Shown piece after piece: positions 52,356 through 61,419 of a DNA stretch of 64,000 nt (positions are counted from its first letter, which is position 1; the number at the start of each line of letters is the position of its first letter). Made by a program: the position numbers and the translations under genes. Source of the stretch: Glutamicibacter sp. JC586 (GTDB lineage: Bacteria; Actinomycetota; Actinomycetes; Actinomycetales; Micrococcaceae); assembly GCF_009805585.1 (NCBI RefSeq), contig NZ_VHIN01000017.1, positions 236,943 through 300,942 of the forward strand, given 5' to 3'. The notes below the pieces were generated by a model. It saw only the letters and a list, made by a program, of their open reading frames with translations. It had not been told where the DNA came from and searched no databases.

Positions 52356-52394
52356 ACAACAGCCCGTCATGACCTAGTCATGGCGGGCTGTTGT
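52356..52394 (+). terminator. terminator after the purine permease gene
   Basis: ACAACAGCCCGTCATGA pairs with TCATGGCGGGCTGTTGT (one G-T pair) around a five-base loop. No long T-run follows, but the stem is strong and it lies 18 bases after the stop. Confidence 0.75.
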
Positions 52395-52431
52395 GCCCCC
52401 GGTGAGAGTGCAGCTGGCTAGGATGGTGCAT

Positions 52432-52935
52432 ATGAATGAGCAACCGGCGAACCAATGGATCCAGGTAGCCGCGGGTCTAAAAAATGCTTCCATGCGTCAG
52501 CTGCTGGGCGAAGTACTCGCGGGCACACAAATACCGGCAGCACCAAGCAAGTCGCAGAGCAAGGATCTTGCCCGTTGGCAGAAGATCGGCTTGTTGACCC
52601 ACGAAGCAGAGCAGTGGAAAATCAATGAGCAATTTTTGGATCGGACGCTACAACAAGCGTCCGCGCAGAAACCCGAGTCTAGCGGCATCCAACGCTTTTT
52701 CACCGGGCACAAGCTAAGCACCATGCCCGCCAAGCCAGCAGACCGCCACGCAGTGATGCTCTACATCCGTGATGCGGTGATTACCGACGGCGAGCGCCTG
52801 CGCGAAGAACAGCTTAATGAACGCTTGCGGGTCTTCCATCAGGATGTGGCCCTGTTGCGCCGATTCATGGTCGACCACGCGCTCTTGTTGCGTGCAGCCG
52901 ACGGCTCCAGCTACCAGTTAGGACCCTCCGACTAG
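52432..52935 (+). CDS. DUF2087 domain protein
   Basis: 167 residues from the ATG at 52432. The N-terminal half is a helical, regulator-like domain (about 5-70). The C-terminal half (about 88-165) matches DUF2087: MPAKPADRHAVMLYIRD, EEQLNERLRVFHQDVALLRRFMVDHALLLRAADGSSYQL. Such proteins are often DNA-binding-like. Its stop overlaps the end of the convergent gene at 52932 by four bases. Confidence 0.8.
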   Translation: MNEQPANQWIQVAAGLKNASMRQLLGEVLAGTQIPAAPSKSQSKDLARWQKIGLLTHEAEQWKINEQFLDRTLQQASAQKPESSGIQRFFTGHKLSTMPAKPADRHAVMLYIRDAVITDGERLREEQLNERLRVFHQDVALLRRFMVDHALLLRAADGSSYQLGPSD

Positions 52936-53759
52936 TCGCGAATCGGGGTAGCCCCGGTGGCAAAACGTTGCACGCCGGCCCCAGAGACAAGTTGCGCTGG
53001 CAACGGGGCGGTGCGCAGATTACGTTCAAATCCGGCGCCGAGCTTTAGCGGTTCGTCGCTGGCTAGGAACACGATGTTGCCGTAGCGACGCCCCTTAAGC
53101 ATCGGTGGGTCGGCGATCATCGCCACGTGCTCAAATACCTCTAGTAGGGTGGCAGCTTCGGCCTTGGCTCCGGCTAGATCCGCGGTGTCTCCACAGTTCA
53201 TGATGTACACGCCACCATGATCCAGGACCCGCTGTGCGTGCCGGGCATAGTCAACGGTGGTCAGCTGTCGTGGGGTGGTGCTTCCGGCGAAGACGTCGCG
53301 GATAATCACGTCGCGGCTCTCGTCGCTGAGTGTAGGCAGCACCTGCCCGGCGTCCCCCACGCGCAGGCGCACCAACGGCGCACGCGGCACGTCAAAGGAT
53401 GTTCGCACTAATTCGGCGAGCTTGGCGTCTAGTTCCACCACTACTTGGCGAGCGTTCTCGTAGCTGGCAGCAACCCAGCGGGCCATCGAGCAGCCACCAC
53501 CGCCTAAATGCAGAACTCGCAGCTTGCGGGCGCGGCCGTCATAGTCCTGGGCCGGGAATCCGAAAGTAAAAATCGGTTCCATCCAACGCATGTACTCGAA
53601 ATCCAAGTAGGTAGGATCATCCAGGTCAATATGCGAGGAGGGCACCGAGTTGACCTTCAGAATGTAGCGGTTGCCGCCGTAGGGGTCTGCTTCAATAATG
53701 GCGGTTCCGGTGTCGATCGGGAATTCACCGAGCAACGGGTCCTTGGCATCCCTAGCCAT
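52932..53759 (-). CDS. spermidine synthase-like SAM-dependent methyltransferase
   Basis: 275 residues from the ATG at 53759, which overlaps the end of the GNAT gene. The Rossmann fold includes RVLHLGGGGCSMARWVAA (about 98-115), VVELDAKLAEL (about 122-132), RVGDAGQVL and IIRDVFAGSTTPRQLTT (about 163-179), the pattern of the spermidine synthase superfamily. The polyamine-binding and catalytic features cannot be confirmed, and many actinobacterial members lack synthase activity. Confidence 0.78.
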   Translation of the reverse strand: MARDAKDPLLGEFPIDTGTAIIEADPYGGNRYILKVNSVPSSHIDLDDPTYLDFEYMRWMEPIFTFGFPAQDYDGRARKLRVLHLGGGGCSMARWVAASYENARQVVVELDAKLAELVRTSFDVPRAPLVRLRVGDAGQVLPTLSDESRDVIIRDVFAGSTTPRQLTTVDYARHAQRVLDHGGVYIMNCGDTADLAGAKAEAATLLEVFEHVAMIADPPMLKGRRYGNIVFLASDEPLKLGAGFERNLRTAPLPAQLVSGAGVQRFATGATPIRD

Positions 53760-54258
53760 TAACGCGCACCATCCGTCGTTCATTGAGGCCTTGCCAGGTA
53801 CCTACCAAGGCTTCGGTGGTTCCATCTGCTTTAAAGCCGTGCTTTTCAAAAAAGGCCAGAGCCCGATCATTGCCTTCGATCACCCAGACCAACGCCTCGC
53901 GCTGGCCGAGCACTAATTCCATGAGGTGTGCGCCCAGCCCACTGCCGTAGTACTGCGAGGCAACGTAGAGCATGCCCAGCTCGATTTCTACCCCGGCATC
54001 TTGGTCTTCTTCAATGGTGGGGGTGCCACCGGCAAGGCCGATAATTTTCCCCTGTGCATCTTCGGCAATAAAAAATTGCGCGCCGGATGCTAGGCCACGT
54101 TCCCACCAGGCCACTTGGCCCTCGAGCTCTCGCTCATGGTGATCAAAAAATGATGGTTCGCGTAGCGCGGCATAGGCCTCACGCCAGGATTGAAGTTTCA
54201 TTTCCAGTGCTGGGCGTACGTCGTTTTCGGTAGCCAGCCGGATTCGGTAGTCGTTCAT
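53752..54258 (-). CDS. GNAT family N-acetyltransferase
   Basis: 168 residues from the ATG at 54258; a GTG three codons earlier is an alternative. YRIRLATENDVRPALEMKLQSWREAYA opens the fold, and the acetyl-CoA segment is LGMLYVASQYYGSGLGAHLMELVLG (about 96-120), with the Q/R-x-x-G-x-G/A loop as QYYGSGLG. ALAFFEKHGFKADG follows. Acceptor unknown. It ends eight bases inside the start of the methyltransferase gene, so the two form an operon. Confidence 0.87.
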   Translation of the reverse strand: MNDYRIRLATENDVRPALEMKLQSWREAYAALREPSFFDHHERELEGQVAWWERGLASGAQFFIAEDAQGKIIGLAGGTPTIEEDQDAGVEIELGMLYVASQYYGSGLGAHLMELVLGQREALVWVIEGNDRALAFFEKHGFKADGTTEALVGTWQGLNERRMVRVNG

Positions 54259-54365
54259 TTGTGGCACTTTTCTAGACTACGGCACCCCTCCTACTTAAGT
54301 ATGATTGCGAACTCTCCAAGTGTTTGAAAAAATACTCATATAGGAACAGACGAACTGAGGCAGAG

Positions 54366-54758
54366 ATGGGAGCAGGGTTGCATCAAAATACGAAGTACGC
54401 CTATCTGACGGCCGGACTGGTTGGCTCCCTGACCCTGACTATCAGCCTCTCTTCGACCCTCTGGGTCATTCTGCTCGGATGCGTGCTTTTGGCTGCCGGA
54501 TTCAGCCTCATCTCAAAGCTGGAACGCTTCTGGGGTCCAGCTACCCCCAAGCACTACTACTACATCGTTCCAATGCTCATCGGCCCGGTGGTTGCAGGTC
54601 TGGTTCGCAATACCGAGTACGCACTCTGGGTTGGGGCGCCAGCCGCCGTCTTATGCGCGGTGGCCGTATACTTTTTCATCATCAAGTCGCCACCTTTTGA
54701 CCAGGACGCCGACGATGAGGTTGAACGTAGCTTCAGCGAACACCGCTCCGCGCGCTAA
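54366..54758 (+). CDS. four-helix membrane protein of unknown function
   Basis: 130 residues from the ATG at 54366, with GAGGCAGAG just upstream. Four predicted membrane helices (about 13-30, 33-53, 68-85, 89-108), then an acidic tail (DQDADDEVERS). It resembles small actinobacterial DUF-type membrane proteins, but I cannot name the family. It is convergent with the thiamine-binding gene, seven bases from its end. Confidence 0.65.
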   Translation: MGAGLHQNTKYAYLTAGLVGSLTLTISLSSTLWVILLGCVLLAAGFSLISKLERFWGPATPKHYYYIVPMLIGPVVAGLVRNTEYALWVGAPAAVLCAVAVYFFIIKSPPFDQDADDEVERSFSEHRSAR

Positions 54759-54764
54759 CGATCA

Positions 54765-55070
54765 CTACTTGCTATCTTCAATAGCCTTCTCAAGCCGCTG
54801 AATTTTCGCATCGATTTCGCCCTCATAACCGGGGCGAATATCTGCTTTAAGCACCAAAGAAACGCGCGAGCCAAACTTTCCGGCGGCCATGGTGGCCTGT
54901 TTGACTACCTCCATGACCTCGTCCCATTCGCCTTCAATTTCGGTGAACATGGAGCTAGTCCGGTTAGGCAAACCCGAATCTCGCACAATCTTCACCGCTT
55001 CGGCGACGGCATCGTGGACCGAGCCGTTGGGGTTGTCATTACTAGGGGCTACAGAAAAAGCAACAATCAT
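54765..55070 (-). CDS. MTH1187/YqgV-type thiamine-binding protein
   Basis: 101 residues, ferredoxin-like fold. IVAFSVAPSNDNPNGSVHDAVAEAVKIVRDSGLP, TSMFTEIEGEWDEVMEVVKQA and GSRVSLVLKADIRPGYEGEI are characteristic of the UPF0045 family, whose members bind thiamine or its phosphates. Confidence 0.87.
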   Translation of the reverse strand: MIVAFSVAPSNDNPNGSVHDAVAEAVKIVRDSGLPNRTSSMFTEIEGEWDEVMEVVKQATMAAGKFGSRVSLVLKADIRPGYEGEIDAKIQRLEKAIEDSK

Positions 55071-55095
55071 GCTTCTACTCTCGCACCTCTAGCCC

Positions 55096-55413
55096 TTAGG
55101 CCGCTAGCCCGGTGGCACGTAGTAGCACTGCAGCTAGCGCACCAGCGAGCACCACCACCAAATATGGTGCCTTGAAAATTAACGCAATAATCGCTGCAGC
55201 TAAGGCTCCAATGCGCGCGTCAAGCACCAATTCCTGGCCCGAGGTAAACGCATTAACCGTCACCAGCGAAGCCAGCAACGCCACGGTGAGCGTCGAGGCT
55301 ACATGGGTCATCAATGGAGAATCGAGCACCTTACGCGGCACAAAATAGCCGCAAAGTTTGATGACGTAGGCCGTGAGGCACGCCGCCAGAACCCACCAGC
55401 TTAACTCGCTCAT
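55096..55413 (-). CDS. azlD: AzlD branched-chain amino acid exporter small subunit
   Basis: 105 residues with three or four membrane helices. The WWVLAACLTAYVIKLCGYFVPRK N-terminus is typical of AzlD. Its ATG overlaps the stop of azlC (ATGA), and the pair forms a LIV-E-type exporter. Confidence 0.87.
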   Translation of the reverse strand: MSELSWWVLAACLTAYVIKLCGYFVPRKVLDSPLMTHVASTLTVALLASLVTVNAFTSGQELVLDARIGALAAAIIALIFKAPYLVVVLAGALAAVLLRATGLAA

Positions 55414-56129
55414 GGCCGATCCTCATTAACTCGTTCAAGCTTCGAATGCTCGGTGGCCCTAGGTTTTTTGCGCACCGTCATCACCGCATAGAGCGCTGCG
55501 CAAAGGGCGGTAATCAAAATCGGCAAACCGGCAGCGGTCAATGGCACGGCCAGAGCGGTCACGATGGCCGCAGCCACCGCGATCATCGCTGGCTGCACCG
55601 AGGTTAGCCTGGGCCACAGCAGACCAATAAAGGCCGCCACCGCGGCACCATCAAGTCCCCAGACTGCCGGATCTCCCATTCGTTCACCCAGTAATGCGCC
55701 CACCAGTGTGAACAGATTCCACAAAATGTAGACTCCGAGCCCGGTGGTGATAAAACCACGTCGTTTTTCCGAGCTCTGCACTTGTCCCAAGCTCACCGCG
55801 GTCGATTCGTCGATGGTCACCTGGGCCATCCACGGTACCTCCACTCCCCGCGGACGCAGCGTTTGTTTGATCTGCATGCCATAGACGGCATTTCGCACAC
55901 CCAGCAGTGAGGCAGCAGAAAAGGCTGCCGGGCCTGCCCCGCCACCGGAGATCACGCCGATAAAGGCAAATTGCGATCCGCCGGTGAACATCAGCGCGCT
56001 CAGCGCGACCGTCTGCCACAGGTTCAAACCCGCAGCGATCGACAGCGCGCCAAAGGAGATACCGTACAACCCGGTGGCGATCGAGATGGACAATCCCATC
56101 TTGGTTGCCGGGGTCAAAAATTTAGTCAC
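55410..56129 (-). CDS. azlC: AzlC branched-chain amino acid exporter large subunit
   Basis: 239 residues from GTG 56129, which overlaps the end of the AlaX gene by eight bases; a longer frame to 56186 would overlap more. Several membrane helices. The typical [36 protein letters not shown] (about 20-55), RNAVYGMQI and the [11 protein letters not shown] segment identify AzlC. It works with AzlD to export amino acids such as valine or leucine. Confidence 0.9.
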   Translation of the reverse strand: MTKFLTPATKMGLSISIATGLYGISFGALSIAAGLNLWQTVALSALMFTGGSQFAFIGVISGGGAGPAAFSAASLLGVRNAVYGMQIKQTLRPRGVEVPWMAQVTIDESTAVSLGQVQSSEKRRGFITTGLGVYILWNLFTLVGALLGERMGDPAVWGLDGAAVAAFIGLLWPRLTSVQPAMIAVAAAIVTALAVPLTAAGLPILITALCAALYAVMTVRKKPRATEHSKLERVNEDRP

Positions 56130-56808
56130 CGTGGCTGGCCTCGTAGCGGACCTTATAGACCCCACGTTTGACCTTGGCCTCGCCAATGCTGAAACCTGTC
56201 AACTGATTCACGTGGCTGACATGGGTTCCGCCGCATAGTTCGGCGTTGATTCCGTGGATGGTGACGGTTCGGGTTCCTTGCTCATCCATACTCGTGGTGA
56301 TCTGTGCGCCACCAGCGATCAGCTCATCTACTCGCTGCTGCAGCCAAGTTTTAGCAACAGCGCGCTCAGCGTCATCGCTCAACGGTAAATCCACGCTGGA
56401 AGGATCAAAATCAAGGCGCGCCTGACCGGGGAAATGTGAATGTCCCTTGTGCTGCCATCCGCGCTGTTCCCCGGCGAAACCTACGATATGCCCGGCGGTG
56501 TGCAAGGCGGCATGCTTCAAGCGCAGTTCGCGGTCGATCTGTGTACTCACTTGCGCTCCGACCGGCTTCGCTTCGGCCCCGCGCAGAATTACCAACCCAT
56601 CTTCGCTGCGCTGCACCGCGACCTGTTGCCCGTCCACGGTGCCCGAGTCCTCGGGTTGTCCGCCGCCGCGCGGATGAAAAATATTGGGGCTAACTGCCAG
56701 CCAATTGCCCTGCTCGTCCTCGCCGGCCGCAATGACGGTGGCTTCGGTACTAAAAACATAGGTGTCCTGTAGGTACAGGTTGACCTGTTCGGTGCTGTAG
56801 GTGCTCAT
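56122..56808 (-). CDS. alanyl-tRNA editing protein (AlaX-like)
   Basis: 228 residues. It is a stand-alone editing domain that removes mischarged Ser or Gly from tRNA-Ala. Zinc-binding motifs are visible: HTAGH (about 102-106) and CGGTHV (about 194-199). The [15 protein letters not shown] substrate segment (about 44-58) is also present. The next gene's GTG overlaps its end. Confidence 0.9.
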   Translation of the reverse strand: MSTYSTEQVNLYLQDTYVFSTEATVIAAGEDEQGNWLAVSPNIFHPRGGGQPEDSGTVDGQQVAVQRSEDGLVILRGAEAKPVGAQVSTQIDRELRLKHAALHTAGHIVGFAGEQRGWQHKGHSHFPGQARLDFDPSSVDLPLSDDAERAVAKTWLQQRVDELIAGGAQITTSMDEQGTRTVTIHGINAELCGGTHVSHVNQLTGFSIGEAKVKRGVYKVRYEASHGD

Positions 56809-56812
56809 TGTT

Positions 56813-57682
56813 CTAGTGCTGTTCCAATTCCCTGCGAAGTTCTACCGGACGGTTGCTGGTGAGTTCCCCGACCCCAAGATCGATCAAATACTGTGCGTCT
56901 GCGGCACGGTCCACGGTCCAAATTCTGGCTTTGAGGCCTTGCTCCAGCCAGCTTCGAACCATCTGTTCATTCACCCGCGTCCAGGCGACACCCGATCCGA
57001 TAACACCGGCCCCGCCCGCGTTAATCAGTTCGATGCCTTCGGCCACCGATCGGTAGAGCACCGAATACACCGCTGCCCTAGCGACCTGTCCGGAATCAAG
57101 CAGCTCCTGGATGTACTCGGGGTTCACCTCGGTCATCAGCTGGCACAGTAGCTCGGTATTCACGGTGCGCCCCAGATAGCGCAACGAGTTTGGTTCAAAG
57201 CTCATCAGGGTCACCGCGATCTGTCCGCGGCTTCCGGCACGACCAGTTTGCGGATCAAAGCCGTGGGTCTGCAACACCTGAATCACGCGATCTTCGAGCA
57301 GGTATCCGTAGGGGCTGGGGTGCTTAATTTCCACGGCCAGGCCTATCGGAGTCCCGCGCTGCTCGATCAGCTCCAATAGCTCATCCAAGCTGAGCAATTG
57401 CTCATTTTCCGTGCCGTACTCCACCGGCACTTCGGCGGGAACCACTCCGGTGAAATCCATGGCCTTCAGCTGCTCTAGGGTGAAGCTCGAGACCAATCCG
57501 GAGGCATCAGAGGTACGATCCACCGTGGGATCGTGATGGCACACCACTTGCCCGTCCAGACTCAAGTGGACGTCGCATTCGATCCCGTCCGCACCCTCGT
57601 CAATGGCTTGTAAGTAGGCGGCCCGGGTATTCTCCGAGTACTTATGGGAACTGCCGCGGTGGGCAAAAAAGCGCGTATCCAT
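56813..57682 (-). CDS. glycerophosphodiester phosphodiesterase
   Basis: 289 residues, with no signal peptide, so cytoplasmic. It hydrolyses glycerophosphodiesters to glycerol 3-phosphate and an alcohol. Motifs: [58 protein letters not shown] (about 4-61), with the metal ligands Glu and Asp in ECDVH and catalytic His in HRG and HHD. It lies four bases upstream of the AlaX gene in the same operon. Confidence 0.9.
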   Translation of the reverse strand: MDTRFFAHRGSSHKYSENTRAAYLQAIDEGADGIECDVHLSLDGQVVCHHDPTVDRTSDASGLVSSFTLEQLKAMDFTGVVPAEVPVEYGTENEQLLSLDELLELIEQRGTPIGLAVEIKHPSPYGYLLEDRVIQVLQTHGFDPQTGRAGSRGQIAVTLMSFEPNSLRYLGRTVNTELLCQLMTEVNPEYIQELLDSGQVARAAVYSVLYRSVAEGIELINAGGAGVIGSGVAWTRVNEQMVRSWLEQGLKARIWTVDRAADAQYLIDLGVGELTSNRPVELRRELEQH

Positions 57683-57708
57683 AATCCCTACGCTACGCGA
57701 TATTGGTG

Positions 57709-59097
57709 CTATTCCCAGCCTTCGGTGTCATCACGTAGCTTGGCGTAGTGAGCATAAATTTCGGGGCGTGGTGTCGCTTGGTAGCCGGTGGAATCAGCGA
57801 TGTCCCACACCGGTGGTTGCTCGTCACCGCTAAGGGCCCAGGCCGCTTGTCGTGCGGCACCCAGCGCCACGTATTCTGCGGTCTGCGGAACATCAACGGC
57901 CACCCCAAAAATCTGTGGGGCGATCACGCGTACCGCTTCGGACTGTGCACCTCCGCCGATCAGCAAGATCCGTCGCGTCGCCACCTTGGTACTTGCCTCC
58001 AGCGCAGCTACCGCATCCTTCATGGAACACAACAGCCCTTCCACATAAGCACGGGCGATCTGCTCTCGAGTCGTGGTGCTTCGCAGTCCCTGCAAAAGTC
58101 CGGTAGCTTCAGGCCTGTTAGGGGTACGCTCCCCGCCGAAGTACGGTAGCAACACAACTCCCTGGGACCCGGGCTCGGCAGCTAGGGCCAGGTCAGAGAA
58201 TTCTTGTTGTCCCACCCCCAGCATCCGTGCGCCAAAGTCCAGCACCGGTGCTCCGTTCAGGGTACAGGCCAGTGGCAAGTACTTTCCGTCGGCGGCAACA
58301 AAGCCATTGACCATACCGCTACCGTCGTGCACACTCTGACTCACCACGGCGGAGGCCACCCCGGAGGTCCCGATCGAGATGCAGACATCCCCCGGTTGCA
58401 GATCCAGTCCCAGTGCGGCCGCCATATTATCTCCAGTGCCGGCCCCGATCATCGCCCCGCTGACGGTGCGCCCTACCGCCTCGTTGGCCTGCGCCAAACG
58501 TGGCAACGTCACCGGATGTCCCAGCGCACTGGCGGCGAGCTCTGGCAAGAAGCGACGTCCAGCCGGGTCATAGTATCCGGTGCCGGAGGCATCCCCGTGA
58601 TCGGTCACTATTTCCTTGCGTCCACCCAAATGCCAGGTGAGGTAGTCGTGTGGCAACAGGACCTGGGCGGTACGCGCTGCATTCTGTGGCTCGTGATCAC
58701 GCAGCCAGCGCAGTTTGCTCACGGTCAGCGAGGCCACCGGAACGCTACCGATCTTCCGCGCACTGGCGGCCGCTCCACCAAGTTCTTCGGTCAGTTCTCT
58801 GGCTTGCGGCGCGGAGGAAATGTCGTTCCAGAGCATGGCTTCACGTACGGGTTCGCCCTGCTCATCCAGCGCCACCATGCCGTGTTGTTGCCCTGCAATT
58901 GATACCGCACTGGCTCGTTCCAACAATCCCTCGGTGGCTTCTTCTAAAGCCGTGATCCAGTGCTGCGGATCAACTTGGGTTCCCTGCGGATGCCCGCTGC
59001 GCTGTTCGGCCACCACTTCGCCGGTAGCTGCGTTGACCAAGAGCGCCTTGCAGGATTGGGTCGACGAGTCGATGCCCAGGACATAAGTTGGTTTCAT
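57709..59097 (-). CDS. xylB: xylulokinase
   Basis: 462 residues. It phosphorylates D-xylulose to xylulose 5-phosphate. FGGY kinase motifs: YVLGIDSSTQSCKALLV (about 4-20), GQQHGMVALDEQG (about 69-81), MLWNDISSAPQ, GTGDNMAAALGL (about 217-228), SIGTSGVASAV, YFGGERTPNRP and the C-terminal LLIGGGAQSEAVR (about 375-387). Its ATG overlaps the stop of the DeoR-type gene (ATGA). The divergent dehydrogenase would supply xylulose from D-arabinitol or xylitol. Confidence 0.92.
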   Translation of the reverse strand: MKPTYVLGIDSSTQSCKALLVNAATGEVVAEQRSGHPQGTQVDPQHWITALEEATEGLLERASAVSIAGQQHGMVALDEQGEPVREAMLWNDISSAPQARELTEELGGAAASARKIGSVPVASLTVSKLRWLRDHEPQNAARTAQVLLPHDYLTWHLGGRKEIVTDHGDASGTGYYDPAGRRFLPELAASALGHPVTLPRLAQANEAVGRTVSGAMIGAGTGDNMAAALGLDLQPGDVCISIGTSGVASAVVSQSVHDGSGMVNGFVAADGKYLPLACTLNGAPVLDFGARMLGVGQQEFSDLALAAEPGSQGVVLLPYFGGERTPNRPEATGLLQGLRSTTTREQIARAYVEGLLCSMKDAVAALEASTKVATRRILLIGGGAQSEAVRVIAPQIFGVAVDVPQTAEYVALGAARQAAWALSGDEQPPVWDIADSTGYQATPRPEIYAHYAKLRDDTEGWE

Positions 59098-59930
59098 GAC
59101 TGCGCCTTTGCAGAGGTGTTGACAATGTGGATTCGTGGGCCCAGCCCCTGTAATTGGTTTAATAACGCCTCATCGAGTCCGTCGTCGATGACCACGTCAT
59201 CAAATTCGGCCAGATCCATCACGTGATAGATCCCTGCCGATTCAAATTTGCTGGAGTCCACCACTAAGACCTTGCGTCGCCCCATTTTCAGCAGGCTGCG
59301 TTTAGTGCGTGCCGCCTCTGCATCGGGGTGTAGCAGAGCGTTGTTCTTGATTGCGGTCGTCGAAACAAACACTGCATCGGCCATCAGCCTTTGGGCTTGC
59401 TCGTCCACAATGGAGCCGAGAAAAGAGTCGGTTTCGGCATAGTACTGTCCGCCGAGCCCCACCATATCGATATGCGCCATCGCCGATACCGCACCCATCA
59501 ATGCCAACGAGTGGGTAATGACGGTAGAGGGTTCGCGTTCTTCCAGGTGGGCTCCAATGGCACCAACGGTCGTGGAGTCATCCAGCGCGATCACCGAATT
59601 ACGCTCGATCAGCTGCGCCGCGGTGGCAGCAAGCTGGTCTTTAAGATCTGAATTCAGATGACGACGTAGTCGCACGTCGCGTTCGGCCAGCCGGGCGGTG
59701 ATCGCGCGGGCGCCGCCCCGGATGCGCTCAATCCGACCTTCTTTGGCCAGATAGTCCAAGTCGCGGTGGATGGTCATAGCGCTGACCGAGAAGAGTTCCG
59801 CGAGCTCTTCTACCCGGGTACTGCGCACTTTATTCACGTGCGCGGTGATCTCATCGCGCCTCAGCTCGGGGTGCAGTCCCTGAATGGAACCGGGTGCATC
59901 ATTTTCAACATCGAATTCGTGATTTGCCAC
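59094..59930 (-). CDS. DeoR/GlpR family regulator of the polyol cluster
   Basis: 278 residues. The winged helix lies at about 25-80 (RDEITAHVNKVRSTRVEELAELFSVSAMTIHRDLDYLAKEGRIERIRGGA). The sugar-phosphate-sensing domain follows, with IALDDSTTVGAIGAHLEE (about 112-129) and KVLVVDSSKFESAGIYH (about 232-248). It should repress both xylB and the divergent transporter gene, and be released by a sugar phosphate such as xylulose 5-phosphate (inferred). Confidence 0.88.
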   Translation of the reverse strand: MANHEFDVENDAPGSIQGLHPELRRDEITAHVNKVRSTRVEELAELFSVSAMTIHRDLDYLAKEGRIERIRGGARAITARLAERDVRLRRHLNSDLKDQLAATAAQLIERNSVIALDDSTTVGAIGAHLEEREPSTVITHSLALMGAVSAMAHIDMVGLGGQYYAETDSFLGSIVDEQAQRLMADAVFVSTTAIKNNALLHPDAEAARTKRSLLKMGRRKVLVVDSSKFESAGIYHVMDLAEFDDVVIDDGLDEALLNQLQGLGPRIHIVNTSAKAQS

Positions 59931-60072
59931 ATCTCTGATGATAGATGCTGCGTCGCAACTCTCAAAACATCACTTTTCCGAAGTTTTTAACAAAAAATCT
60001 GTTGAGTTTGTTTTATTGATGTTAGATTGGTTCCATTGATCACACCGGTTTGGCCGAACGCAAAGGAGCGTC
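59931..60072. promoter_or_regulatory. divergent promoter region of the polyol cluster
   Basis: 142 bases between the DeoR-type gene and the transporter gene. The A+T-rich core (59975-60035) contains repeated GTTTGTTTTATTGATG / TTCCATTGATC-type half-sites, which may be DeoR binding sites. An AAAGGAG ribosome site lies just before the transporter ATG. Confidence 0.5.
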
Positions 60073-61386
60073 ATGACCCAGAATTCAACGCCAGCCCAGC
60101 AAACGATCTTTGATCGTCTAGGGCTGCCCCGTCCGCTGCTGTGGGGATTTGTCGGCCTAATGATCTTCATGATCGGCGACGGCGTAGAGACCAACATCCT
60201 CTCTCCGTATCTGACCGGTGAACACGGATTTTCCATCCCATTGGCCGGCACCCTCGTGACAATTTATGGCGTGGCCGTCGCGATCGCGGCCTTCCTCTCC
60301 GCCTCGCTCTCCGACCTGTGGGGTCCGCGCAAGGTGATGATCATCGGTGCCGGCATCTGGGTCATCTTCGAATTGCTCTTTTTGGGCGTCGCGCTGAACA
60401 CCTCGAGCATGCCGCTAATCTTCATCGCATACGGCCTACGCGGATTTGGTTACCCATTTTTTGCCTATGGATTTCTGGTCTGGATTTCAGCCACCGCCAA
60501 CGCCAAACGGCTTGCCGTGGCGATCGGATGGTTCTACGTCGCTTTTAGTTCCGGGCTTCCCACGCTCGGTGCGCTGACCGCCAGCGCTTCCTTGGACCTA
60601 TTTTCGCTCAGCTACTACCAAACCCTTTGGGTTTCCTTGGCACTTGTCATCATCGGGGCGGGCATCGCATTGATCGGAGTCAAAGAGAAAACTGGACGAG
60701 GACCATTAGTCGCCAACCCCGAGCAGGTCTTCAAGACCATGAGCTTTGGCCTGCGCCTTCTGGTCAGCAACCGCAAGGCCCTCATGGTGATGCTCACTCG
60801 AACCATTAATTCGGTTCCTACCTACGGTATGGCGATCTTCTTCCCTGCCCTATTTGTGGATCGATTCGGCTGGAGCGTAGGTCAGTTCTTGATCCTGACC
60901 ACCGTGATCTATGCGGTCAACATCCCGTTCAACCTCTTCTTCGGCGCCCTGGGTGACAAGCTAGGTTGGTCCAAAGTTGTGGTGTGGTTCGGGGCAGTGC
61001 TCTGCGCAATCTCCATGGCAGCGCTGTACGTGGTGCCAGCTTGGGCAGTTGATAACGGTTTTGCCTTCGCCTACCCGCTGACCCTGGTAATCGGTGCGAT
61101 CTTCGGCATCGGCTTGGCAGGTTTTGTGCCGCTCTCAGCCATCGCCGTGTCACTCGCCCCCGAACATCCCGGGGCCGCAATGGCCTCTTACAACCTCGGT
61201 ATCGGTGCGGCCGTCTTCGCCGGACCACTACTAGTGGCCCTGCTCTACAACGTGCTCGGCGCCGCGGGCATGGTCTTCCTCTTTGCCGGCCTCTACCTGG
61301 TCGCGGCCATTATGTCCCACGCGCTGCGCGGCACCCAGCCAGGCTTCCACGGCGTGGCCCCCACAATCGCGCTGGACACCCACTAA
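60073..61386 (+). CDS. MFS transporter, probable polyol importer
   Basis: 437 residues with 12 predicted membrane helices. The MFS loop 2-3 motif appears as SASLSDLWGPRKVMIIG (about 77-93), and FGALGDKLGWSKVVVW (about 293-308) is its second-half copy. The N-terminal LGLPRPLLWGFVGLMIFMIGDGVETNILSPYL is typical of the ribitol/arabitol-type transporters (RbtT/DalT). The substrate is inferred from the neighbouring dehydrogenase and kinase. Confidence 0.83.
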   Translation: MTQNSTPAQQTIFDRLGLPRPLLWGFVGLMIFMIGDGVETNILSPYLTGEHGFSIPLAGTLVTIYGVAVAIAAFLSASLSDLWGPRKVMIIGAGIWVIFELLFLGVALNTSSMPLIFIAYGLRGFGYPFFAYGFLVWISATANAKRLAVAIGWFYVAFSSGLPTLGALTASASLDLFSLSYYQTLWVSLALVIIGAGIALIGVKEKTGRGPLVANPEQVFKTMSFGLRLLVSNRKALMVMLTRTINSVPTYGMAIFFPALFVDRFGWSVGQFLILTTVIYAVNIPFNLFFGALGDKLGWSKVVVWFGAVLCAISMAALYVVPAWAVDNGFAFAYPLTLVIGAIFGIGLAGFVPLSAIAVSLAPEHPGAAMASYNLGIGAAVFAGPLLVALLYNVLGAAGMVFLFAGLYLVAAIMSHALRGTQPGFHGVAPTIALDTH

Positions 61387-61419
61387 ACCTCTGTGATCCT
61401 GACCAAGGAGTCTAAAACC

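Noticed and set aside
50743..52359. Long minus-strand frames over the purine permease gene.
   Set aside because: They are antisense to a clearly recognised permease and lack any family features.
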